The position numbers and the translations under genes are program-made. The notes under the pieces were generated by a model, which saw only the letters and a program-made list of their open reading frames with translations, did no database searches and was not told the origin of the DNA. A stretch of 64,000 nucleotides of DNA. Source: Effrenium voratum (taxonomy: Eukaryota > Sar > Dinophyceae > Suessiales > Symbiodiniaceae). Positions 47,697 to 61,800 of the stretch are shown here, piece by piece; the first letter of the stretch is position 1, and the number at the start of each line of letters is the position of its first letter. The stretch spans positions 1,112,039-1,176,038 of the forward strand of contig CAUJNA010000191.1 of NCBI GenBank assembly GCA_963377175.1. Reading direction: 5' to 3'.

Positions 47697-50166
47697 CTAG
47701 CAGTTGAAGCCTCGACCAAACATCCAAATGCAACACGTAATCTCCAACTGTAGCTTGAGGATCCAGGTGGGTTATTTGGCACCCAGCCTTCCGATAAGCA
47801 GCCGAGTAGGAGGAACCAGCACCAGCTCTCAGTGCGGGGCCCTCCCCAGCATAGGAAAGCAGAGGAGAAACCTGTGGCAGCTGGTGGCGTCGTCATGGAA
47901 GTCGCAGAAAATGAAAATCGGAATCGAGCCTTGAGGGCTTTTCCCTGGCTTAGCCTTCGTTTCTCAGCTATCCTCGCCCTCCCAGATTCGAGAACGAACA
48001 GATCAAACTGTCTGGTGACACCTCCAAGCAGTCCCAGGTGGATGGGAGGACCACGCGAATGCGAGGAAATCCTCAAAATTCAAAATTACTCAATTCCCCA
48101 TAAAAGGGGGAATCCCACCTCTGCTTCAGATTGTCTCCCTCAAAATCCGCAGGTGACACTAGAAATGACCGGTTCCCGTCCCCGTGTGCACCTCCAAAAC
48201 TGCGTCGCTCTCCCCCTGAATGAGACCTCCAGCCTGGCACGGAAGCCGTTCTGAGCCCAGAACCAAAGGGCCCAGGGCGGGAAGGTACGAGCCCAGCGGT
48301 TCTCAGAACCCTGGGAGGGTCCCTTCAAACCGACCGCGGGAAGTGGCCATCTGCAAATCTGGTAGGGGGCATGCCTCGGTTTCGTTTTGCTGGGGGACAT
48401 GGCTTGCAGCCAGTACTCGAACCTGGCAGCTTTACTTTTGCTAGGGGCTACGGGCCCACCCCCAACCTCCGAAAAAGGCTGGTTGCACCTTCTTAGAAGG
48501 AGGTCTTTGAAGTCTTCGTGGAACCCTTCTCTTCAGAGTTAAAACGCGGCCACCAACGACCAAAGCACTCAAACCAACTTGTCAACATCTTAAATCTCAA
48601 CGAGTGCGTTCGCAGCATCTTGCAGGTGCAGGTCTGGGCAAATTGCCTAGCTCCAAAGCAAAGAATACGGAACCCTCCCGCAGCGAAGGACCATCATCCA
48701 GGGTGAGCTCGTTTTCTTTGCTTAGAGCATTCCCAGATCAATGCGCTGATTCAAGACCCTGGTCGACATAGACAACTCTGTTTTGGGTTGACCATACACG
48801 GCACCCGCGAAATAGCAAGGGCAAATGCATGCCGCTGCACAACTCGGCTTTTGCAACAACGCTAATCAAAGACCGGGGCTTCGACAAACCCATGAACCAT
48901 GTGGGCTTGGGGGAGAATTAATGCAAGGGCCTGCCATTCTGAAATGTCCAGTGCTGACCGATCATTGACACTAGGGTGCTAAGCAGGGAACAACTTGTGT
49001 TTTCCTTGTGGGACATGTTCTGCACCCAGATCGCTGAAACTCCATTGCGAGGGCTGTTGCCACCCTTGACGCGCACCTTCGCCACCCAAGAGCGGCAAAG
49101 TGCGTTGACCATTGCTCTGGCGCTGTCTGGGCCTGGCAAGCACGTTTCTCCGTGGCGGGTGGCCAAGATGAAAACAAAGCTTTGCTGCAAGGTAGCATGT
49201 GCCGCCTTTCAAGGGAATCAAATTGAATTGGGGGACCCAGGCTAACATCTCAAAGTGCTTCAATAAAAGCCAGATTGCCAGTTGATGCCAGTTGCATCAG
49301 TCTGCCCTTCCCATGTCAACTGAACCACACATGTGCGTGAGGCCAAATGGCTCATTTCGCCCTTCACCATTGGATGGGGTCTTTGGTTGATGGCTTGTAG
49401 GTTCCGCGCTCACACACAACACCTTGCGTCCCGGCCCTGAGGCCCTGAGGCCCTAAGGACGGAGCTGTCAGTGGCTGTGCCAGGGGCATTCTTCACCGGT
49501 GCGAACTCCTCTTCTCTGAGACTTTCCAAGACAGCCTGAGTCGATACTTCTGCGCGATTGCTCAAGCCAGGGCGGGGAGCGTTCTTTGTAAGAGAAACAT
49601 ATGTGATTTCCAGGCTCAACGAGATCAGCTGTTAAGCAAGCACTTAGAAACGGACACCTCTTGCCTTTCACCAAGACAAAAGTGGCAAATCAGCAAAAAC
49701 ATTAAAGTTGAAACCACAAGAAAACCACCGGGCCAAACCAGCTCTTCACCAATCAAAATGGCAAGCCAAACCTAATTCCAAGTGAAAATTCCCCTTGGGG
49801 AGCACACTGAACGTAAGGACCCAACGGTTTGAGGATATCGTAGTTTCTAATAAAAGCTAACAAACTACGAATTAACTGATTGACAAGCTAACTAGCTAAC
49901 AAACAAACAAACAATTTGGTGAATTAACGATTTGACTACCCAACATACTAATTAGATCTACTTAGCTACCTAGCTAGCAAGCTCACCAACTCACCAACTC
50001 ACCAACTCACTACTCAACAAAGCACGCACGCACGCAAGCACGCACGCACTCTGTCACTCAGTCACTCACTCACTCAATCACTAATGTTCTAACTAACTGA
50101 CTGACTGACTGGACGGACTGACTGACGACTGACTGACTGACTGACTGACTGACTGACTGACTGACT

Positions 50167-50198
<32 letters not shown>

Positions 50199-52151
50199 GA
50201 CTGACTGACTGACTGACTAACGAAATTGCTCAATTTAGATCAGTTCACCTGGAGGCTGCCCTGAAGCCAGTGAGACTTTGACGATCGAAGCTCACTTCAC
50301 CCTCGCCGATGAGGCGCAGGCCATCCGGCTGCTCATGGGGAAAACGTCGAAGATGAAGGCTTCGAGCTTCACGCCTCGCACCACAAGCAGCTCCCAGCTC
50401 ACCCCCTCACAAGCTCTGGATAGCTCTGGCTTCATTTTAGCATTCGTGGTGCGGGTAACTCTCACCACCTTGTTGGCCAAACAAGCTGATGGAGGAATCT
50501 GAAAGTTGATTGCTTCTCACGATGCGCTATGATGTGTTCTGCATCTTGAGGACCCTGGTATTTGATCGAATGGCCTTGATCGTTGGCTGGCATGGCTTAG
50601 GGAGCAACAAAGCGGTTCGACAAATGCAGATTCTGCGCTCGAGTCATCATACACATGTCCAAACAATGGGCCCAGATTCAGCCAAGGATGTGTATGAATC
50701 TGGGGAACTCGCGAGACAACGCTGTTTTACAAACGGGTGGATGACCCTGAGAAAAGGATGTTGGGTTACTTGAAATCCGCTCAAAGGATGCGTCCAATCA
50801 CGCCCTTTACTCCACGTCCGCTATGCACGAGCTGAACGCGCTCATATTTGAGCTTACATTTGCTCCAAGAACGAGATTTCTCGAAAGTGCGCATCGTGGC
50901 AAAGACATGCAGCAGCCAGGTTTACGAAAGGCTCCAACGTGGGACTGTGGCAGCAGGGTCCCTGGCCTTCCCCTACAGCTTTCATGCTTGATTGCCGGTA
51001 CCCTTGGAATGACCCAGTAGCATGGAGCCTGACATGCGCGGCTTGAAGGAACCTGCCAGGCTCATTTTAGTGGAAGGGAAAGCGGTAGGTTTTGGCCGAT
51101 TCCGAGACGCCCCGACTCGAAGTTCTGAGTGCCAGCCGTTGTTGGCATCTGGCTTCACAGTCTTCCCGTCGTCCCCAGCATGCGGGATCCTGAGGCTTGG
51201 GGCACATATGGCCACATGTCTCACAGAAAAATAAGAAGAACAAAAAACGGTTGTGGCAACTCTTGTTTTTGTGCGTGCCCTCTGAGCACCCAAAGAGTGC
51301 CTCCTGTTGAGACCGTGACTTGTAACAAAGGTCAACTTGCCAACCAAGAGAGGTTCTGAGCCTACACACCCCTCCAAATGAGGCATGGTCACAACGACCG
51401 ATCATGCAAAGCAGTGGTCAGTAACATTGCGCGGGCTGAGCGCAGACCAACATTCAAAGCACGTAACGAAACTAAAATCAAGAATTCCACGATATTCCAC
51501 GTGGGGAACCTTCGTGCATGTGGTTGTTAACACCCCTTTGCGAGGTTGCTTTGTCCAGCTAGCGGCCAACATGCCACCCAATCAGCCGCCATTTGGCCAA
51601 AAGGTTGAAGGCCGCAAATTAAGCGGCGGGTACAAACCTTGAGTGTGTGCCAGGGTCCTCCAAAATTCTTAGAACGCATCTGTGTGCTTGTGAAAATGGG
51701 ATCAACTTGTTGGAGGCACATACATGATCCTAAGGTCCTCAACTTGGAGACACACACACACACATTTGCCACCACTGGGTGCAGTGGATGCCATTTCACA
51801 CACCTTGGCATGTCTCGCCCTGGTTAATTTTGGTCTCTGGACTGACCAAAAGGAAGCCCATGGGAGATGAAGAGGGGGGTCCCCTCCAAGAAAAGGAAGA
51901 GGGGGGTCCCCTCCAAGAAAAGGCAAAGGGCAAAACAGGCCCCACCCCTCCGGATCTCTCCGGATCCCTCTGGTCTAGGCCACAAATTCGGTTGGCTCTT
52001 CTCTGTGGTGGTTTTGCCGGCCAGGAGCCGCGCTTCTTGTGCGCCAGGTGGAACATGGCCGACATGTTGGGCACTACCACCTGGCGACAGCGCCGCAGAA
52101 CATGTCGACCCCCGGATGAACCAACCGACTTGGTCTGCAAATGGGTGTGTG

Positions 52152-52199
<48 letters not shown>

Positions 52200-55100
52200 T
52201 GTGTGTGTGTGTGTGTGGTGTGTGTTTTGTGCAGGGTCCTTTTGAAAACCAACCACTTTTGTCGGGTTCTCACATTGCGAGACAAAACCACACTTTGCGA
52301 TCGTTCCAAAACCTGCAAAAAGGCCTGGATCTCGTATACATGGTGAGCTCGTTTCCCGAATCAACTACGGGCCCACGGTCAGTCGACCAGGGGTGTGTGA
52401 ATTCTCGGAACCTAAAGTGTGCTCTTTGGCAGCCAAATTAATGAGGCAAACAGTGGTCGCTAGATGCCATAGTTTCAGCTCTTTGCACATCACTTGCGGG
52501 TTGCTAAATCGAAATGAGATGACAGAAGTGCGTGACCCCTACAGGATGGAACAAGTAAAGCAAATGCACCGGAGTGCCTCATTCACCCCGCCAAAGCTCG
52601 TTGAAACACATGCGCATTCAAAGGCGCCAAGTTCGCACGAAGCGCTGTCCTATTGCCGCCGATGTTTGGAAACAGGAAAAGGAGCCCTGCGCTTTCTATG
52701 GGGATCATTGCTTCCCCAGGTAGTTTGGAAAGGACCCTGGCTTGCTCCAACACCACTGGGATGCCGCACATCGCACAGGAAGTCCACAGAGAAGAAATGA
52801 TTGCAAATGTTCCCGGCCTCATGGCACAAATCCGCGTGCAAAGCGTGTGCGGTGGCAAATGTGATAAGCGGCAAGTGGAATCTTGTGCAAATGTCCAGAA
52901 CTGCTGTAGAGCATCCTCAAGCAGGCGTTGTGACAGTGTCGCATGAAAGCCAGTCCAGCCAACCCCCACCCCCAAATGGGAAAAAAGCCCCTGCTCCATG
53001 CATCATTTTCCCGGTACCCACCATGGGAAAGGAACCGCACCTTTCTTAGTGCCTGGCACGGAATCTCCGCCCCCCCCCCCCCCCCCGAAGCCCTGTTCTG
53101 GCAGGGATCTGGCTTCGCATCAGCAAGCCGAGCGCCCTGCGCCGAAGACCAGCCGGCCCGCCGCGTCCCGCTTCTTCATTCTTTCCTCATCCAACTCGCC
53201 TGCGGCATTGCCCGGCCCCGTTGGATGAGCGCCAGTGAGTGGATAAGAAGTCCCTTGCGCGGAATATACGTGTGGCAATCCCACTCGGGAGACTCATGTT
53301 CTGGGGGGCTTGTGTTATAACTGGGGTGAATCACTTACCAAGCCCTGGTCATCCAAGCAGGGGCCCAGTTCCGGGCCAGTTTGCAGGTGCAGCTTGTTGC
53401 TTGGGCAGCTTAAGCCGTCTGAAGTGGGGAAACGACCCTCCTCGAAGAAGATCCTGACACCGCTTGTTGTTTCTGCAGCCAGTTACAGTTGGCAAGCTGT
53501 GTCTGTGCTGCGGCATGAAAGCCGAACATATCCCAATGCTGCAACTGACATAGAACCCAAAAAACAGTCCTCCCCAAGGAAATTCCTCCATCTCTCCACT
53601 TTGTTTTTGGCTTGGCTCCAACGTCACGTGCTCAGTTCAGCTGACGGAAGCCATGCCGCGGCTGAGTGCCGGGCTGTACTCCACCACGCTGGGCTTGCCA
53701 CCCTTCCTGGCCATGACCCCTACCTTCTCCTGCGGGGTAGCCTTCCAAACCTCGGAGGGCCCCCAAGGCACTGCGCATGTTGGCGGTGCTTGGTTGGTTG
53801 GATGCTTGCTTGGTTGGTTGCTTGCTTGGGTGGGTGGTTGGGTTGGGTGGAACTGGCACTGGTTGGCTGTTGGCAGTTTTCCTGGCCGTGGCACCCACTG
53901 ATGGTGTGCACGGCCACTTCGAGCACGCAAAGCCTCGCTGAGATTCAGGCACACTTGTTGCCGCAGTCTGCGTTCTTGGAGAGGCAGTACCTCACCGGCA
54001 CTGCACGCAGCCCTAGATTTCCTGTTCGGAGCCCATCTGGCAGAAGCACCTCAATCAGAACCTCTCTGAAGCAAGTGACATCGGCGAAGACCGTGGGACC
54101 CCCTTTTCATTGTTGCCCTTGTACCCACAAGGGGGCGTGTGTGCGACTTGTTTCTGAGGGAAACCTTGTTTATGCTTGCTTCAAAGCAACCAAGAACAAA
54201 GAACACCCATCCTTTGCGTCAAACTCTGGGCGCACCAACTCTTGACACTTGATTCAAAGAAAAATCGTCGAACACCAGGGTGTTTCTCAAAATGATGGAC
54301 CCCCTTTTCAGGGAAACTAAAACGGATACCACAGATTTTAGGGGACCTCGAGTGTTTTGCCTGGTGCTTGAGGCCCGAGCCCCACAAAGCGGGGATCTGC
54401 TGGCCGGCACAGGGGGTTGTCCACTGAGAAGCAGTGGACGCTCTTGACCTCAGCTCCCCGTGCTCTGCTCCTCATCCCTTGGGTGCTGTAGATCCCCCAG
54501 CAAAAAGTTTAACTTTTTGCTGGTTAAAAGGAAGCATGAGGGGAATCCAAAAAGTTAAAGTCTAAAGATCCAACCCGAGGTCCATTGTTCTCTTTTGGAA
54601 CCACACGCTTCTTTGGAATTGCCCCCATTTTTCGGTCCAAAGGATCCCTGAAAAAAGTCCCTGGCAAATAACTTGAGGTGAACTGCACGCTACCCCTCGT
54701 TCTCCTTTTTGCCAGGGCTGTTCGCGGGGGATCCATAGGACACCTAAGATACAGTAATTGTTGTTCAAGAAGACCATCTGGCCCCAACCCGAGAAGCATT
54801 TACGTAAAGCCCACGAGCTCAGGAAGTGAAAAGTTACATGCCGCCATTTCTTAAAAAGAACCCGCTTGTGGTTTCCCTTTGCCATCCAAAAAGGGTAATT
54901 CCAATGAAAGACGAGCCACTCGAGCCGAAAAAAAGGCAGATCCGGGGCCCAGGCCCCCAGCGACCGCAGGCGATCCAGGCACCCGCTCTTCTTGAGAGCC
55001 TGAGAAACCCAGCGACGCGATCTTCCACGCTCGATTTTTTGGCGGCCCCGCAGCCGAAAATCCGGATGGCCCCCAAAATTCATCTGAAATGTAGGTCATG

Positions 55101-58100
55101 TTAGAAGTTCCCCAGTTTCGGAAGGGGCAAGGTGCACACCCAGTGATACAAGCAAGGGCCCGTCCTTTCGACAAATGTAAGGCCTCAAACTGGGTGTCCC
55201 CTGAAAGTGTCCCTTGAATCCGGGTAGCCTCAAAAAAAGACACCCATTCTTGGGGCATCGTCAGCAAAGTCTTTGAAACATCAAAAAATGTGAAACGACT
55301 CAAAATGAAGGGTTGGTCAATCCGAAATCCGAACTCTTGTTGCTACCAAGAGAAGGAGCCCTTTGAGAATCACCGTGATGGCAACCCGAAAACCCCCCCT
55401 TTGCGCGCTTCCAGCTACCATTGATGTAGCAGGTGGCACAACCCCACCAGTCGAAACATCAAACAAGCTAAACTATGGCACCCCACCCGCACCAATGGAC
55501 ATGGAACCTGACAGGCGTGAAAATGGTCTTCCAGAACCCCCCGAAGGCAAAGTTCCATGTTGATTGGTGGGATGGCAACTGAAGCGTGAGGGATTTCCAT
55601 CGCTTGTTCCGTGCCGCCCCCCCAAATCAGTGAAGAAAAGCAACTACCCACCGCATTTAAAGATCTAACTTCAAATTACACTATGTGGCGCCCATGTCCA
55701 GACATGGCAGGATATGGTTGCCCAAAGCAGCAAAGATTCAGACTGGACATTCTGACGAAAACACAATCGCTGACGCTGCGAGATTCGCGTTGCATCATCT
55801 GCCTCAAAATGGTTCCTAATGGTTCCAAGATCTAGTAGCTCATGATTTGCCTTATGCCCGTCGGGAAGCCCCTGCCTGCTTCTGGGTTTTCAGTTGTCCA
55901 TTCCCTTAGGGCATGGGCTTCAGTGCAAATATCGAAACAAAGGCAACGAGTGGGCCGTGTCGGAGACATCCGAAGGCCTTTGGAAGGTCCGAGGGCCTGG
56001 TTCAATCCCAAGGCTCTACAAGTTGAATCGTGTCTTTCGACCCAGCCACTTCATTGGAAGAACACACCAGAATTGCAGCCAGCAACTTACTAGATTGGTC
56101 TTGGACCCCGGAAGCTGGCAACAAGTTTGAAGGCTGAAACTGGTTTTGGACTCCGGACAAACATGAGTTCTACTTGAAACTATTCTTATTGGAGATTGGG
56201 AGGCCTGCTTTTCTTGTTCTTGTCAGGTTCCAGCTCACCGTCTTTTGGTCTTGCGCCCTCCCACACTTGGTGCCCCGGACGGGATACACACCCCCGTTGC
56301 CGTCCGGATTGCTGGCCATGACGCCAGCAGACCTGGGCAGATCTGCTTACGGGAACCCATGAAACAAATCCTGGCTGATTAACAGGGTGCCGAAAAAAGG
56401 ACACCTAGGAAATTACCTGGTACATGTAGAAACCCTTTGAAACAGCTGGTAAAGGTGAGTGTCACGTTTCGCTTGGCCAACATGTATCTTCCGGATGAAT
56501 ACTGTGGATGGACAAAATCATGCACAGGTTAGGATGGATGAATACTGGAACAAACTGCCTACCAACTGGTGCAAGACTTTGTCCATCCACAGTAGGTGGG
56601 GTGTAGGATTGAGACACGAACTCCTTCCTTCACGACACTCTAACAATCCCCCAGGTCGATTCATCTGGGGTCAACAATATGCCATTCCCATGAAAGTGAA
56701 CATAACACATTAGATGGATGAAATTGAAGTGGGCACCCACAAGCGGAGAAAAAACTGTCTTCTTCTCGCAAGGAAATTCAACAAGAAGCACACATTCCGA
56801 TTCCATCGTTTGACTATATGTGTGAGCATTAACCAATGGAGCTCCAGTGGCAGTGTTTCAGCAGCGTTCCTTCTCGCCTACCAAGTCATTCGGGCAATTC
56901 GCACGTCTGAACACTGCGAGCGCTACCAGGGTGAAATAACATGCCCAAACAATCCTGCGAGCTTGTCTGCCCGTGTCCGTCACCTGCTAGGCAATAACTT
57001 GTTCAACATGTGCTCAAGTACTCTTCTAGCTCACCCCGACATGGCAAAAAGAAGAAGAACAATGTGACGCCATATCAAGAACAAGCGCAGGGAGTTCGCA
57101 ACTCAACCCCTCCAAAAGAACAGAACTACCGTGAGTGCTGGAACCCTTCCGGAATCTTGGCCGCCAACTCCGAACCAGAATGTATCTGGGAAGAGACCCC
57201 AAAGCCGAAAGCGCCGTTAAGGAACAAACAGTCAAATTGGCAGAAAACTATCAAAATAGATGATTGTTTATTGAGAAGCAGGTTCTATTCAAGCAGGAGT
57301 CAGCAAGGAAAAGCAAAGTTTTTGAGTTGATTTCAATATGTGGTTAATTTAATTGTAATTCATAATGTAAAACTAACATTCAAAAAAAGAGTTTACTCCG
57401 CGTCCAAATGCATGTTAAAGGTTGACTTTAGAGAACAGTTCTGGCCCAATAGACCTTTACAACTCACACAGAATTCACGCAGATTTGAATACAAAAATAA
57501 TCCCAAATCAGAACTTGTATCCGGTTGGATTGTTTTCATCTAGAGTTTAGATAGAAGTTCTTTCAAAAACTGTTGTAGTTTAGCGCACAACTAGAACACG
57601 TGTATACATGTATAACAATTGAAAAGCAATCAAATGAAGCAGGGTTTGCACTTTGAGCTAGAAGCGACTGTAAATGGAGTTCACTAGGCTATTAAATGCA
57701 ATTGAACGGCATTTTTGACATACTTTGAGGAGGACGAAACTGAATCAGGATTGGGATAAATTAGCTTTCAAATGTAAAGTCTTTTCACAGAGAAACTTAA
57801 TAGAATTGTGTGAGGTCACAACTTAACTATAACTTCAATTTCGAACTATCATTCAAATGGGATGCCCTTTCCAATAGGATAGTAGTTGAAATATTGATAG
57901 ATTTTAATACGAATTTAGCATGAAATTCTGAAACTAGTTCAACTAGAATTGTCATTGTCTACGACATGAAGTAGGGTATCCTTTACAAAAACAAAATATT
58001 GACAATAAAGTCGTTTTGGAACAAAACAGTGAGGAACGAGCCAATAGAGCAAATCCATAGTTTGAATTGGATTTCCTTTCCAATAGGGCTTTCGTTGAGT

Positions 58101-58823
58101 TGTCTATAGAATTTGAAACGGACTCGGTATGGAACAAATTTAATTAGAATTGCCCTTGTAAAAAGAAAAAGTTGGGTAGGAATTCCTTTCGAAACTTTAT
58201 ATTCACAAATCGGAACTTAGATGGAATTTGATTCCATATATAGCTTCAATACAGCTTGATTAGAATCAACATAGAGCGCTCAATTAGGATGGAATTGCAT
58301 GGTCATAGAACTCTATAACAAATTTAGATTTAAATGGAACTCCTTGCCAATTGGACTTTCAACTTCAGTTAGAATCTAAAAATAATTTACCCTCCCACAG
58401 ACTAACATGGAAGCGCACAGACCCGCGTAGAAAGACTACTTTCCTCTTGGAAAGGAGGAGGGACAGGGCATGAAAGGCGGCTAGCTGAGATTTTCGTGCA
58501 GCAGGAACATTGAGCATTGTAGCATGTAAGTATGTTTAAGCTGATTCGCACATGGAGTAGCACAGCAAATAATAGCCCGCAACAAGCTCAAAGAACATCG
58601 AGAAAACACGTGCATGGAAAACACAGCCTCCAATGGCATCCCACCTGCAAACAAACCCCCAACAAACAAATACCCCCGCAAGAGAAAAAAACGGAGTTGC
58701 ACAATAAGCTAAAAACCAAGACAAGACAACAACACACACACACAGACACACACATCCGGCGCAAAAATAAAAGAAACATGCACAAAAAACGCATTGCACA
58801 ATCTACAAAGAAAGAAAGCAACA

Positions 58824-58855
<32 letters not shown>

Positions 58856-61800
58856 CCGAAACAAACAAACAAAGAACACACAAACAAACAAACAAGCAAA
58901 CAAACAAACAATCAAACAAGCAAACAAAGAACACACAAACAAAGAAACAAAGAAACAAAGAAACAAACAAACAAACAAACAAACAAAGAAACAAACAATC
59001 AAACAAACAAAGACCACACAAACAAACAAACAAACAAACAGACAAACAAACAAGCAAACAAACAAACAATCAAACAACCAAACAAACAAACAAAGAAAGA
59101 ACACACAAACAAACAAACAAACAAACAAACAAACAAAGAACACACAAACAAAGAACACACAAACACAAAGGCCCGGGCTCCAGGATGATCTTGCCCTCTG
59201 GCGTGAGGCAAGGCATCACGCCCTGCGCAAAGAACCAGACCTCAGTGAGGTACCCCTAGGGGTTGGTCTGCCCAAACCCATCCGGGGTGAGATGGGGCCA
59301 AACAGCACCAACAAGCACACGAAATGTGTGTGGTGCAAAAACAAAGGGCGTTGGGAAAACAAACAACAACATCCGGCCCCTGTTTGCGGCCTTTTAGGGG
59401 AAACTCAAAATGATGCTCGGTTTGGCACCTGGCCTTTCGTTTCCATTTGAAACAGCCTCAAAAGGCTACCCTAAAGAAGACAAACCCGTAGTGGAATCCC
59501 CAGGGCGGTGTCAGGTGCTTGCAGCTCGAAGCAAGTAATTACGTGTAGCGTACCCTGAAAACGTAAACAACGCCTGATTTCAGAGACGGCTGCGCTGTAC
59601 ATGTTACGTTTCCACAGGGAGAAACACAATGGATCCTCGTATTAGACTGGATTTGCCCCCTGGGAATAGACACACAAGGATGATAAACAGCGTCCGCGCA
59701 GTCTCCAGCACCTGGCAATGGTCAGTCTACTGGCTGATCGCCCCTGGCCCAACGAACACATACCGTGAAAATAAAACCTTGGTCCTTCCCGGTAGAGCTG
59801 CGCCCAAAAACCCATTGACTTGTTTGTTCTACTACATGGATCACAAAGGTTTATAGGTCTTGCTAAACTAGGTAGTAACACCCCGTTCTAAAACAGCGTG
59901 TGGGTTTTGGGTGCGTGCTCAGGCCCAGTTGAAACAAATGAACCTAGAGGATGGCCTGTTGGTATTAACGGCTTGCCCAAACAAACAGGAGAACCGTGCG
60001 CATGTTCGCGCGAGCCATTTACGTGGGGCTCCCGCATCATCCTTGGGCATGCCGAAGAAGCTGTGCCTTGGTCTGGCATGCGCCTGCAACTGCAACCTCC
60101 GTAAGTCCAACCTCCAAAGCGGAATCCCCAATCCAGATACGAAGTCAGTAGGATTACGACTGATTTGACCAGGAAAGGATTTCCATGTGGAATAAGGAAT
60201 CAGACTGATGTTGAACAACTCAACTCGTAACCAATTTGTTTTTGGAGCTGCTCAGATTCATGCAGGGGGCCTTTACATTTACCACGTGGTACGTTGCCAA
60301 TCTTGACGCTGTTCTCCTCACAATCCGCTGCCAAAGAAACACCCCCCAGTCGCTCAAATGCTGCACCTAAAACAAGCACTGACTTCTTGTCAAAAGCCTG
60401 GGAAGCTGCACGCCTGTCCCTGGATCCTAGCCATGATATTGGATGTTGATGGCAGCGTCGTATTGCGTGATGTTGACCTCTGATTGCCAAACCACTGAAT
60501 AGTCTGGGGCTCCGCTCCGTGCAATCAACAGGAAAACTGTCGTGCAGTAACCACTCTTCATGGCGCACTAAACGCAGCTTGCCGGCCATCAGTAAGTAGC
60601 ACTACTATACCGATCACTGATGACACTCGAGCCTTCGTATCCCAATCATACCTTTGCATTATGCAATGCGTTGCACATATTCTTGCCAGTACGTCCAGCA
60701 TCATCCAGCAATTGTTGTGACCCTTGGAGATTTTAAGACTCCCTGAGCTTTTCGGTGCCAGGGGTTCCCGGCTTTTCGAAGAAATCCACTGTTTGCTTGT
60801 GGGTCATCGGGCCTCAGACTGTCGCCAGCTACTTGCCCTGCGGCTGAGTCAGAAACCAAACAGGCTAACCCTCCCAAAGGAAACATGGATCCTGAATGAG
60901 CCCCTGAAACGTTCTCAAAGTTGCGTTTGGCTCCGTTTCGATACAAAGGAGCCTGTTTCACATGGGCCTTATCTGTACTTTGGGACCCTTTGGTGGACAT
61001 CATTTAGGTAGGAATTCATGTGCACCAACTGCTTTCGAGCAGTTCCCTATCAAAACTCATAGCCACATGTTGGCGTATCATGCTTGCTTGGCGGAGTTCC
61101 TTGACCGCAGGACTGTCCTTCCTCAGGAGACAGCGCGAGCTGAGTGGCACACTGTCATCAACTAAAAGGAATGGCACTAAACTCCGATCTTCGCCGTAGG
61201 AAGCGCCGCAGCGCCAACACCAAGCAGCCTTTCGCTCGCGCAAAAAGGCCCGCGCTGGTCATCACCAGGAAGGGCAGGAAGGCTTTGGGGCCGCCGGCCT
61301 GCGGTTTTAAGCGCTTCTCTCACCAGTCGCCCGAATCCCTTAGTTGACAGGCCACAAAAAGCTCCGACTGTTTCGGCCTTGGCCAAAAGCACACGGGGAC
61401 CAGCAATAAACAACTTGAAGTGTGCCAACGGGCAAGCCATCTGGCTGGTCAAAATCCCAGCAAAAATGGATGCCACGCAGGAGGGAAGATCTGGTGTGAT
61501 TCACCTAGTCGCCCCAAACCTGCCCTGCAATGTTTCCCAGGCATCCCGTTAATCCCCTTCACAAATGCTGGCACGCGTTGATGAAACCTCCTTGCTGTTC
61601 AAGGCCTCCTCTGCAAATCCTCTGGCACATTGCATGGCCCCGCTGGCACCCAAATACATAACCAGCGGAACTCTTGTCTTGCGCAAGGAGTACAATGGCA
61701 TAAGGGGGAGATGAAAATGGTAGAATTGTGTTCCCACACCAATGCTGAACATCTCCCACAGCAAGGCCAAATGGTGGGTTTGAAGAAGATGAAACATATC

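Noticed and set aside
47832..48254. 140-codon plus ORF and the 185-codon minus ORF across the same stretch
   Set aside because: Both overlap UAP1 exons 48233-48192 or 47871-47841 in the wrong frame or strand.
50098..50220. Regularly repeated sequence resembling an array
   Set aside because: A pure GACT microsatellite without spacers; not a CRISPR.
53310..54245. 311-codon plus-strand ORF, among the longest in the window
   Set aside because: It is antisense to two UAP1 exons (53990-53955 and 53750-53675) and kept open partly by a ttgg/ttgc repeat. The minus-strand reading is the conserved one.
58532..59188. 218-codon Lys/Gln/Thr/Asn ORF
   Set aside because: Translation of the AAAC/AAAG tract inside a UAP1 intron.
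60200..60589. 129-codon minus ORF beginning MAGKLRLVRHEEW
   Set aside because: It lies within a UAP1 intron on the gene strand, shows no recognised domain, and its length is within chance expectation for this window.
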